Below, piece after piece: positions 50,631 through 62,437 of a stretch of DNA of 64,000 nucleotides. The stretch is from Lithospermum erythrorhizon. Lineage: Eukaryota > Streptophyta > Magnoliopsida > Boraginales > Boraginaceae. The notes under the pieces are model-generated. The model made no database searches, was not told the DNA's origin, and saw nothing but the letters and a program-made list of their open reading frames with translations. The stretch is taken from positions 201,001 through 265,000 of the forward strand of contig JADFUC010002381.1 in assembly GCA_019722365.1 (NCBI GenBank), in the 5' to 3' direction. Position 1 is the first letter of the stretch. Each line of letters starts with the position of its first letter. The position numbers and the translations under genes are program-made.

Positions 50631-53600
50631 AGAACGAAGGTTTTATTACAATAATATCATACGAAGTACGGAGTAAAATATATATGCATTTTATTTATTA
50701 ATCAGTCATTCGGTCATCGTTGTCAACTCTGTGTAAGGATTTCCACCATTTTATTAGAAAGAGGTCGATTCAACATATTGTGTTCAAGTTTCTTACAGTT
50801 GAATTCTTTGGCAGGACCTCTTTTGTTGGAATATTCATTTTTCAATGAGATTAACCTAAGAACTAACATTCATACACAAGTGTCGTGACTCCTTAAACCA
50901 AACTCTTTATTCACCTCTTATTCCCCTTATGTGGACAAGGGGTAGAGCCATTATTTTAACAACTTCAATATAATTTTTGATTATTATATTTAGAAAATAA
51001 GGTTAAAATAGTACTTTTACCCCAAAAACATTGTTGTTGTGTGTGTATATAGTATCTTTGATAAATTCGAAGATAGAAATTTTGAGGGCAGGTTATAATA
51101 TAGGAGGAAAGTTGCGGTTGGGTATTTAAGATTTTGTTAATTTAATTATTTATTAAATGATAAAAACTTCAATTATATTATTTTATAATATATATTTTTC
51201 TTTTTTTGCTTCCATTTTTAGGCTACGTACCATTTTGAAAAATTCGTTAATGTCGAATATATAAAACATTTTTTAGGTAATGCATGCAATTTGTTCGTAA
51301 GATTTTGGTACACTGATTAGTTACAAAAAACTCAATTTTATTTACATTTTTTAGTTTTTTAAATTGTTAATCTTAGAATATATTTTAATAAAGATTATCT
51401 GATTTATGAAACACGTCGTATGAAAGGTGTGAAAAATTAATAAATTTGAATATATGGACTGACCCATCTTATATGATAATTGATAACGTCGTCCTTGGCC
51501 CTTGTCATCCTAAAGTAGACTGTAGAGTGTAGAGCGCCTCAATTACCCATCTGATAGGCCTACTCAAAAATTGGTAATGGGTTTGATAATTTGAGTACTA
51601 GGTAAGTTGAACAATTGAACTAGTTGATTTGCTTGTCAATGAACTATATATAGTTAATCGAGGGGCTTTTAAACTTAATAGTTATTAATAGTTTTTAGTT
51701 CGAGGAGAATTACAATGACCATTGCCATACAAAAATTACATACATGGTTTAGGGGTTCAGGCCACAGCCAGGGCGACTTGTAAAATTGGCTTGAGCATCG
51801 ATGATCATCATCATGTAACAAATCATGACATCAATAGTCGATATGAGCTAACTGGCCTTAATATTAACATTTGAATTTATTCATTATTTGGTCATGAAGT
51901 ATATTGTACTTATCTTTTTGCTGTATAGAACTAGTTGCCCGCTTTAATGGGCACATTGGTTGAAAAATAAATTAGACAAGCGTCAACCTCAAAATATACC
52001 CTCAAACTCGAATACCATTTTTAAAGGTTAGAGGTTTGAACCGGTAAACTCAAAGATTTCAACTGTAATAGAACTAGGACTACCACTCTTTGAATTAGGG
52101 GTTTGACTCATTTCTAACTATTACTATTGCTACTTATACATTTTTTTGATGCTTGAATGGTTGGACTAAATAAAGGGATGTTATTGAATAGTGATGAAGA
52201 GCAACAATTAAAAGCCAATAATTTAGTAGTGCATGGATGCATGGTAGGCTAGAGCCTAGAAACCAGGGTGTGGGTAATGTTACGTTTCTTTCTGGTTTCT
52301 GGCATATGATTCTCCCGTTCCCTTGCCGACAGTTTTTGGTCATGCTGCTACAAATATAGCATAATTCTCCATAATTGATTCATGAGGGATTTAGGATTAT
52401 AGTCTCAAGTGTATGCCAATAACGTTTCCCAGTAATATATTAATATAGGATAAGTAATAAGAACTACGAGTATAATGTTACCCCATTCTTTATTTGCGCT
52501 ATTTGAACTTTTCATACAGAAGGGTCCATGTTAATTGGTCAGTAATGAGCACGTTAGTCGTCGTTTGATCATAACCAACATACTAGTAGATTAGTTAAGA
52601 ACTCATTCCTATTACAACTTGAAAAGGATGCATATACCTATGTGGACTCAATTAATGTCCCCATTTCAATTAATTAATTCGAAACTAACATTTCCTCTAT
52701 GTACGTAGTGTAATTTGAAATTAAGCAAACAATTGGGTACTGGTAAGAACTTTGAAGGACCCTACCTCTAAGGCAGCCCTTCCTGACTAATCAATCTCAT
52801 TCATAGTGCATACGTACTGATATCAGTAGCCATGCATTTATTCTTTCAATTAGTTTAGAAATAGATAATTATTTGGATAAATTTATTTGTAAAATTATAA
52901 AAAAATATATTGAGATTGGAAAAAAGTTACATTAAAAATGTAAAAAAGCTACGTTGAAATTGAAAAAAGTTATATTCAAGACCCATAAACAATCAACTAT
53001 TATGAAAAAATAAAAATTATAGTTGACACTTATTTACCATGGAGGAATATATATAATGATTTGATAATTAATCAGTTATTATATGTATTACCATTGCATT
53101 CCTCTCAAAAAGATAAGATAATGATGAAAAATTGTAATTAGGCGAGTTTAGAATATTGATTATTGACTTTTAAATTTTAACAATATTTTAAATGCGATGA
53201 AAATATTGTATTATTAGATGGTTTTAGACATTCCTTCTAATAAGATATTGTTAATTTTGATTTAAAAAGTTAAGGATCAGATTTGACAATCATTTTTACG
53301 TTGGAGATGAAGATAAATTCATAACATTTTGGGAACTGCCCAATTTTGTAGCAGTGGAAATTCTTTGCTTTAATTGGTAAGAATGTGATAAATGCGTAGA
53401 TTCAGTAGTTTGGATCCTTTCACCTATAGAAATTAGATTACTCCACTCCAAGAGACACACAATTAGATTGTTTATTGTACGACCTGATGTGAAGCTTTTT
53501 GCTATGTATCTTAGAAAATTACCAGACCTCCTTTTTTGAATTTCCTCCAAGCTTATTTTTGGATTAATTGTTCTTTAGTGATGGATCGGATCTTTTTTAG

Positions 53601-55720
53601 TGTGGAAACAGGATATCTTGAGGTAGAGTCCCGGGTGGTTGTTATTCTTCGGGTTGTGAAGTTCTTTCCGCTTGTTAAATATTGTCGTGATGAAACCCGA
53701 GGTTGTACTTAGACCACGTCCAGTCGGTCGTAGTCCTCAAGTATTCGGAAGTTTGAGCAGTATAATAGTTCGAGTTTCACATTCTGCTCAGTGAAGGCAA
53801 CATGGTTATTAAATAAACATAAATGGATTTAAAATACAATACAGATTAATTCTTTAAATGGATCAGGTTAATTCGATATGTATGGAGCATTAAGTATTGC
53901 TTGAGAGTCTGTCGCTTAAATCTTTCGAAGAGGACCTGTTTGATCACATTAGCCCAAGGAAGTGGGTTTATAAATGACAAATAAGTAATTGTCCAACTAA
54001 AATGCAGGTACGATTAGTGAAGTTATAATCATACTGTAAACAAATACGAGGGTTCAATAAATGAATCACTTCATTCAAGATCTAGTTTCTTCTTCAAATT
54101 TTAAAGTTTAGACTTCACAGGCAATACATTATGATATGCAAAAAGTGTGTCTTATAGGAGTATTAGTAATAAACAAATTCCTTGTGAGTTAATAATATAG
54201 TGGATTATTATTCATATCGAATTGGATTGATGGTTGAAAATGAGTCAAATTTTTTTGAACTTCACTTAATTCGATAAACATATTTTAAAAATAGAGTTCT
54301 AATAGAATGAATGTTTCTAATTCATCATTATTAGATAAGAAGAAAATTATAAGTTATGATTAGAACTTTTTGACTTGGTGTCGCAGACAAAAATTAATGT
54401 TAAATCATATTGAATCAGGATGCCAAATTGGGCATTTGGAGGCTTGAATCATATTTTAGAATCATTTATAGAATTTAGTTGAATCTATTAAAATGTGATG
54501 TGATATAGGAGTAATGCATTGTAAGTCGTATGCACATTCGTTGATGGATGAGACTACATCAAATATTAACAATATATATATGCGTCAATGTTAAACTTAA
54601 TGCATCAACATTTTGAAACATACAATTTTATACTTTTCAAAATATTCCTATGTTAAATAATTTTTTTTTAATTTTTTGTAAAAAGTAAAGGTATATCATA
54701 AAAATAAAAATGAATAAGAACTATTGCTAAATTCCATTCATTTGTGGGCCAAACTCTAAATTATAAATGTAAGGGTAACTCAATTAAAATGATGGAGCAG
54801 CTACAGTTTGGTCTAACCTCCCTTCCCTTGAATTATCCTATTTATCCATATAGATTGCAACTTGTTTTCTTTCCTTATTAGATCCTTGCATTATTGACTC
54901 AGAGTCAAACAATAAAATTGATTCTTCAGTAAAGTTGAAGTAATTTTATATTCACGTATTGGCATAGCACTACTACGTATATTATATTACTCGTAATAAG
55001 AGATAGAGGTGTATTGTGATTGAGATTTCATTGTTAAAGGGTAAAGGAAGGAAGGTTCTTGGTCTGTAAAGATACAGCACTACCTTTTAGCTGGTTTATT
55101 TTAGCAGTATTGAAATATATAAAAACACAACTTTGGAAAAGGTGTGATGGACATGTTATAAGTTGAAGTGGAAGTGGCTTAACATAATGAGAAAAACTGG
55201 ATAAATAGTCAAATAAATTGGTAACTTGGAGGGTTGGATTCTTTAATTGGTGTGCTCAATTTTAGTTCTTGAAATAGTACCAGCTTTTAATAAGTAAGCT
55301 AAATTATATGAATTCTTGTCTTTTCTTTTAATTTAAATATAAATGGGGACTCTTAACTATAAATGAATAATCAATTATATTAGACATACATAAAATTACT
55401 AGTAAAAGGAAAATTATTGAAAGCGAATTACCCATTTGCTTGATCATTAAGTCAATGCTTTAATTCATTATTGGAAGTGAATACATGGGATGTCTTATAT
55501 TTAATTCGAGGCAGGCTTATTTCATGATTTGATACGAAGTTACGCGCTTGCGTGGCATATAGGTCCATTTCATTCTTTATATTTTATGGTCTTAAATAAA
55601 TCTTCATTCCCTTAAAGATGAATATGGAGTTTAGAAGAGATTAAGGGAATAACGATCCCCTTTATCGCTAAAATAATTGAAGTCTTCCTTACAATTATAT
55701 GTTATTTTACACAAAATATT
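50631..55720. other. Long gene-poor AT-rich region
   Basis: No coding gene could be supported over about 5 kb. A degraded MITE-like piece lies near 52850-53050 (AGTTACATTAAAAATG inside and a right end ACCATGGAGGAATAT). The stretch 53580-53790 is less AT-rich but has no long frame. The open frames at 52134-52343 and 53296-53550 (minus) show nothing recognisable. Confidence 0.4.
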
Positions 55721-55729
55721 CTTGGCTGT

Positions 55730-55890
55730 TTCAATTTAATTGATATCTAAATTTTTTTGTTTCATTATAATTGATCATTTAATTTATCAAAGCAATTTTT
55801 TTGTGATGGAGTTTAAAAAGGCAATTGTTATTTTATTAAAATACTTTTGAGTTAGATGATCGATTAAATTGAAACGGAGAGAATATTAAA
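55730..55890. mobile_element. Short MITE remnant
   Basis: Inverted ends GTTTCAATTTAATTGAT (left) and ATCGATTAAATTGAAAC followed by GGAGAGAATATT (right) enclose about 120 bases of AT-rich non-coding DNA. This is the same TIR style as the other MITEs in the window. Confidence 0.5.
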
Positions 55891-55999
55891 TGGTTCCCCC
55901 TCAATTATGTAAATTTTCATTTCAATAAAATTAATGTTTTTAAAGTTAAAATTCTGATAATTTTCATCCTCTTCACCCATATGAAATTGACGCTTAATA

Positions 56000-56035
56000 A
56001 GCGAATTAGGGGTGCTAGCTCAACCGCTAGACCAT
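56000..56035 (-). mobile_element. SINE 5' fragment (A-box)
   Basis: The minus strand reads TGGTCTAGCGGTTGAGCTAG, a good Pol III A-box, without a matching B-box. Probably the head of a truncated tRNA-derived SINE. Confidence 0.35.
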
Positions 56036-57143
56036 TCGATTATCTCATAAAATTAATGTTTTTAGATCCATAATTTGAATTCAAAATCTTTGACTCATTG
56101 CATAGCAAACATAAACTTAACATGTCTCCTCCTTTCAAGTGTTGGAGTGCAATGATCATTCCTTTGGCACGCTTACCCTCGAATGTAGCAAATGCAAATG
56201 CACCCCCACAAGTTGATGTCCCCAACACACTATTTTTTACTCATTCCAACCAGTGCATGGAGATTCCGGTCAAACGCTCAGCTTAGCTTTTCAACACACA
56301 GTAAAAGTTGTTAACAGCTGCTTAAAGTACATCTTGTCCTACTTCCAGCCTGCCAAAGATGCTATTTTAACACAACCTTCCACAGTCAAACAATCAAACT
56401 TTAACTACGGAGTAGTATTAATTACTTTTTAATCATATAATGAAATTTACAAGATTTAAAGCACTTAAATATGAAGTTTTTATCCCAAGTGCTACAAAAA
56501 AAAATGAAGGTTTTGTCACAAAATTTAAAAGCGCTTAAATATTGTTTTACATTTTTTTTGCAGCAGCTTAACCCCCAACTGCAATTTGTCATGGTAAAGG
56601 TAAATACAGAAAAGAAACCAGCACTGTAAAAATTACTACTATGATCACAGAAATGATGGTTCCTTACCATCTTTCTTTAAACTTGTAACATTACCTAAGC
56701 TAAGGAGAAGTCCCATTCTCCCTCAAACACAATGAACAAAATTACAAACAGACGACAAATGTGACACAAAAGATACAATCATTCTAAAGAAAACTTGACT
56801 CTGTAACAGTATTCTTCCACCAGCCACATCAATATTCTTCACCACCATCAGCTACAGAGTAGAAGGTAAACTAAAACATAACCTCCTTGGCCTACTAGTC
56901 ACTAGGAAAATCGAGCCCCAACACTTTGTTGGATTCGTATGAATGAGTATAAAGAACCATTCAAGGATATAATCTCAATCTACCTAGAGCTTCTGACAAT
57001 GTCAACCCACCTAATTACTACTTGCAGGACCTATGTGTTAGTCGTCGGCCTACAGATGTGAACAATTTCCCTAATAAACGGACTCCAGTAAGGTCAGATT
57101 CCGATCCCCATCACCAGCTCACTAAATTTAATCATGTGTCAGT
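56036..57143. other. Intergenic and 3' side of DUF620 gene
   Basis: No gene was recognised. The part next to 57144 is less AT-rich and is probably the 3' UTR of the minus-strand DUF620 gene. Confidence 0.4.
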
Positions 57144-58746
57144 CTACAGTGCGGCAACCTTCGCGCTATGAGCTGCAAGAACAATTGGGCCTTTTGGTCC
57201 GCCTTCTTGATGGAGTTCACATGTTTCTCCAATGGAACCTGATCTTAAGTCTGCAGGTGGAATGAAACAATCCATAGATAATCCTGGGATATTGAACGCA
57301 ACCTCTTCAATTGTCCAAGCTTCTTCCATTCTCGTTTTGGTGTGGCTCATTGCTGTTTCTCCAAACCGAAAGAGGGTTACCACTGATCTCCCAGAGTGAG
57401 CAATCATAATTCCTTCAACGGGACGATAATCATCTAAGAAAGAGTTAATTGTCGTCTCCCAATAAACAGCATCACCACCACTTGTTTGAATACGTGTAAG
57501 GTGTGAATCCTCCATGTGAACAAGAAGTCCAGTCCTTTGACTAAAGTAGCCAAACAAGACATGCCTTATGATCTCCGCTGGCCCTTCACTCCTGGATTTC
57601 AATGTTTGAGGGTCAGCACAAAGCTTGAGAATGAAGCATTCCTCCCCATTGATCCTTTTCTCTCCAATGCATTTAGCATCAGCAAACACTGCAGCAGTTG
57701 TCCTTGGATCAAGACCCTAAAAATTGATCCAAATCACACCACGGATAATCAAAACTAAAGATCATACAGAAAATCAAATGTTGCAGAGAATAAACAATTT
57801 GTATTTAATTGGCACCTGAAGGGCACGTCGAAGGGGTCGTGGAGGTCCCTTTGCAGAGTGAGCACCAAGCCAAGGCGTATGCCGCCAAACGAGTTTCCCA
57901 TTGCAGCCAGCATGTACTTTGCTTCCTCCAACTGACAATTCTACATACCACATATCAGGATTCATTTGCCAGAGGACAAATCCCCCGGACTCTGCAGCCG
58001 AGGCAGAATTCCTATTCTTAACCACCCTAGTGGCGGATTCGAACTCAGAAGCCAACATCTTCAACTTTCCCATGGCATAAGCATTCTTCACAGAGTTCTG
58101 CAGATTTATCCCTCCGGAAGCTGCAGTATACTGCTGCAGTATGTATTGTGCCGACGAAGTTTCCTGCCAAATCAAATATAAAAATACCATATTTGATTAT
58201 TTTGAAAATCACAAACAACCCCCTTTAACCAGACCCAGTTTCATAAAGAATCAATTAATAGAGCCATGCAAAATGTTCATTTTGAGGACTGTAATAAACT
58301 TACAATGAGATATTGTTTTTGATGAATGTGAGAGGATCGGCAGCACTAACGTGCACCGGAGCTAACGGTGCACCCATCACACCCAGCAACAGCCTCATAT
58401 CAGAGCGCCTATTATACCCATTACTCGAAGCCATCGAAGGGGTCCTAGTAAGCTGGTCTTTGACCCATTTCCCAATACCCGCCCCGGCCCGCTTGGAAGC
58501 TCCGATCTCGGATTCATCCGGATCCGGACCCTCCATTACTGGCCTCAAACTACCCGATCTCTCAATCATCGACTCATGATAAGCGCCTCCGTAGCCGGTG
58601 TCGGAAGGCTTCTTGCGGCGGAGGAAGGAGGTGATCCGAGCTGGGCTTTCCGAGCGAGACCGAGGTTTGTTCCTTAATCTCCCCGGAGATAAACCTCGTA
58701 CGACATCGTCCTTTAAAGCCGAAAAGAAGCTTTGTTTTTTCTCCAT
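57144..58746 (-). CDS. DUF620 family protein
   Basis: Three exons on the minus strand: 58746-58304, 58163-57816 and 57716-57144. Exon 1 (MEKKQSFFSALKDDVVRGLS, then SPARITSFLRRKK) is basic and Ser-rich; the DUF620 domain follows (MRLLLGVMGAPLAPVHV, TSSAQYILQQYTAASGG, NAYAMGKLKMLASEFESATR, GGFVLWQMNPDMWYVELSVG, NGKLVWRHTPWLG, IIRHVLFGYFSQRTGLLVHM, EEVAFNIPGLSMDCFIPP). The family is plant-specific and resembles lipoprotein-carrier-type beta folds, but its role is unknown. One oddity: exon 1 ends ATC TCA TT before GTAAGT, two bases into a codon, whereas exon 2 begins in phase 0 (ETSSAQ). A single missing G before the donor would fix the frame. Otherwise all conserved blocks are present. Confidence 0.82.
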
Positions 58747-59780
58747 TTGTATTGCTAAAACACCCGCGAGTTATACGTGTAGTATGGCTATATATAACAA
58801 TAATAATGGTCCATTTAGGAAATATTATTATGTTTTTGGATTGAGGGAAAATTGTATGTGAAGAAAGGAGTAAAAGCAAAAGGAATTGGATTATTGGAAT
58901 CTAAGATGCAAGTTGTGAATAGAGGTAGTGATTTATTTTGTGTGAAAGAGACTTTTGGAGAGGAGAAGATGGGAAAAAAGGCAGAAAGATGTGCACTTGT
59001 GTACTAGCCTGCTCTCACTCTCAGTAGTCTCTAGTGCTCTGCTTTTTGACCGTCACTCAAATTAAATAATTGTTGCCACGAAGTGAGGCATGTACTAACT
59101 GAATCATCTCTATCAGAGTGGGTACCAATTTGATAGGAGTTAAATGATGTAGTATTAACTTGTTTTAATCTTTATTATTTTCTTACAAATTTCAATAATA
59201 ATGGAGGTTTGATAAAAAAGTAAAATATCAAAAGAAGTAAATTGATAGAAAGCCAAAGAATAAAAGGGAGTATTGGGCAAGAGCCCATTGGCTTATAGAC
59301 AAGTACTTAATGAAATCATATAGCCCATCCCACACGAAAATGCCCGTTTTAAATGCATTTGAACATGTGATTTGCCCACATTCAAGCATATGAAAGGAAG
59401 AGATCGAGGTTCGTCATTTCCGGCCAAATATATTTTTAATACAATTCAATCAAATAGCGCTCAGCGAGTGCTTTTATGCTTTTGTCTTTATCTAACTTTT
59501 AGGCTTTATTAAAGTAAATGGAAAATGGCCGTTTCCTCTACAAAAAACCTCACCATTTCATTTGAACAAAATATCTAAAAATGTTTGAATGATACTCCAT
59601 TGGATAATGAAGCAAACTCCTCGTTGTTAGTAATATGTTTACACTTGTTCAAATCTAGCTTGGTGTAAAAATATCAATTTATCAATAGGTGATGTAAAAG
59701 TAAAATTTTCGTCTTTCAGAAATACTTTATATAGAAAGGAAAAGAAAACCAAATTTCATCTACATCCCATATTTCGTTGA
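58747..59780. other. Promoter side of DUF620 gene and intergenic DNA
   Basis: A minus-strand TATATATAG at about 58771-58779 is close to the start codon and may be a TATA box with a very short leader or part of the leader. No other gene was seen. Confidence 0.35.
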
Positions 59781-59860
59781 GATTGTAGTTCAATTAGTTA
59801 GAGCACTATCAAAGTATATTGTCTCCGACGTCATCACGAGTTTACCCAGTGTGCACTAAC
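59781..59860 (+). mobile_element. Weak SINE-like fragment
   Basis: The plus strand reads TAGTTCAATTAGTTAGAGC at 59786, a convincing Pol III A-box, but the expected B-box is not intact. Likely a decayed tRNA-derived SINE. Confidence 0.35.
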
Positions 59861-60234
59861 AAAAGTATTGTCTCTATTTTTTCTTTCAGCTTGATATAGA
59901 TACTCATTAAAATGACGAACGATAACAGATACCTGTTTGTAGAAAAGTAAACAAAAACAACATTTAAGAAACATGTAAATGGTATAGCAGGCATAAATAG
60001 CCAAGATGGGCAGGTAGGTTGAGGCCAAATGGGCTCAGCACTCCTCATGATCGATGAGAGCGATTGTATGTGCTCGTTGTTAAAAGATACGCTTTTGTGA
60101 ATTGGAATTTAATCTCCAAAAAACTACATGGCCGGTAAATGTATCGTCAATCACAATCTCCACTTTCAGTTAGACCAAACTCCTCACGTTCCAGAGACTT
60201 GGATCGAATGCCTAGAATGGGCGCGATTACAATC

Positions 60235-61440
60235 TTCCTCATTTTAGTTGAATAAGCCAAAACTCAAGCGCCGTATGGCCAAAGCACCACGCATTGATGG
60301 TGACACATTTGTTAACCAGTGAATTTAGCTCTAGAGAAAGCGCCCTCGGTGTTGCTTCCCTCCACATATCCATGCTTTCAGAAACTGCTATCCCCGTTGC
60401 CATAGCGCATCCGAGTTCATCTTGATTGACAGGGGGTGGCGGGTCAACGTGCGCCATTAAGTGTAGCCTCCTCTGTTATTCTTGATAAGCGACCCTAAAG
60501 TGTAGGTTTCCTTGTAATGCGCATCAAGGTGAATCCAAGAGCTTCTGTGAGTCTTTACAGGTTGCTGACACCTTAATGAGAACTGTTTGTTTGCTTCAAA
60601 TGTACATGGAACAATACGATACAAGTTATTTTACATCCCATGCGTTGAAATTGGTTTGACAAATGCATCCACTATTCCTTGAATGACTTCCATGGCCGCC
60701 CTATGGTGCATAAATTTAATGGTGTCGAGAACCAGAGCCTATAAGAGTAAGGACAAGGAAGTAATAAATGGAAATAAATCGCAAACCGACTCTTTGCAGA
60801 AACACACATTTTGAGTGATCAGCACCACCTCCTACAGAGTCGTCACTATTGAAAATATTGTACAGAGCTTTCCACATAAAGTTGACTAAGTGAACTTGCA
60901 TTGCATGATATGAGGATCGACAACCACCCGTTCGCGTTCCATTTCTCTTCCCAGACTTTGCAATGCAACATTATACATGAAAACATACAGACAATAATTT
61001 AACTTCTAATGGCATTTTAAAACAAGCTTATCCACAACACTTAAATCGACTTAGAGAGGAATGGCGATACATTAGCGTCTTGTCCCCCAAAGGGGTTACT
61101 CCGCCTGTGACCCCAATCATTTATCTTGAGATAAGTTGCTTGATACCTATCAAGGGCAGACTGCCTCGTACCCCATTCGGTTTGTAATCCCAAGGCTAGG
61201 CGCATGGTTTTAGTCCAGGCCTCGATACTAAGCCCATCCTCACCTACGCCGCTTGATACCTTTATTAAACCTCTAGGAGACTCATGATCCCATAAAATAC
61301 GTTTGACCCCAACTTTGCATGCCTGCAAGAATGACAGCGCAAAATATATATAAACCAATTTATATAAAAGAGAAGCCTCCTGAGTAGCTACTCTCCATCC
61401 TTGCTTTGCCAACAACGCTAGATTCACTTACACTCAGTCT
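60235..61440 (-). mobile_element. Degraded LINE (non-LTR retrotransposon) 3' region
   Basis: Reading down the minus strand: NLALLAKQGWRVATQEASLL (61427), the standard plant LINE reverse transcriptase block; RGLIKVSSGVGEDGLSIEAW, matching the following G-x-G-x-SI-x-VW block; FMWKALYNIF near 60870, which fits the start of the zinc-binding region; and AMATGIAVSESMDMW near 60430, which could be the RNase H region. The order is right for a LINE ORF2 tail, but frames change and stops intervene, so it is dead. The last two assignments are weaker than the first two. Confidence 0.6.
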
Positions 61441-62437
61441 TTGAGGCAAGGCTTTAAATATTTTTATCTTGGCCAGTTTATCGGAATTTCCATTACCATA
61501 TCTCCTTCTCCGTTCGCCCAGGAAAAGAGTGTACCCATCCCATGCTGACTAAGTCATCAATTATACCCCGGGAAGCTTAAAAAATAATTCATAATAAAAT
61601 TAGAATAACGAGATGTTACCAACACATCATCACCTCGTTTCCTGTTTGAGATAATAGTTTTTCTCATGTGTCTCTTGAGACATAATAGCAAGAAAATTAC
61701 TATGTCTGAAACATTATATCTAAAAAGCAATATAGACTGGGTAATTAATTTTTGAAGAAAATAAGCAGCCAAAGCCAAGCTACCGACTTTAAACAGTTGA
61801 TTCGATTTTGAACAAAACTAGAAACCGAACCTATTTATTGATTCTCTCGAAGGCCGAACCTAAATGATTCAGTTCCGATCGCTTCAATCCTGCTCAGTTA
61901 CCAAGTAAGTTCAGTTGATTTAAATTTGATTTTGAGACAATTTTTTTAGCATATCGTTTGAACTCAAAATTAAGTCCTTAAACTGAATTTAATCATATGA
62001 TTTGATGAAATTTCATTTTTAAGATTAATTACTCTGATACATATACTGCGTTGATACAAATACCACTCTTTTTTACATGTTTTTATATTCCCTATATTAT
62101 TAGTTTTAGAAGAGATTTATATATATTTTTTATTTAGTTTATATCGATATTAATGAAACAAGTTAAATCTGAAGTGCTAAATGCCCCAAAATGTAAATCA
62201 ATTACTCGCCAATCACATAAAATTTAGAAATCGGTTGATTCGGTTATTTATTAGAGCACTAAATTAGACCGATTACCAAAGCTCCAGCTCATCCGGACTT
62301 CGATTCCGTCGGTCTGCAGCAGTTATTTCGATTGAATTCGTCGGTTTGGATTTTGTCTTTACACTAGCAAACACGCTCTAAATCTGTTTGAAGAGACGGA
62401 AAGAGCATTGGTTAGCTCAAAGCGATCATGCTTCATA
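61441..62437. other. Intergenic DNA
   Basis: No gene was recognised. At 61800-62300 there are degenerate words such as CCGAACCTA and ATCGGTTGATTCGGTT, similar to those at 16990-17520, suggesting copies of one old repeat family. Confidence 0.4.
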
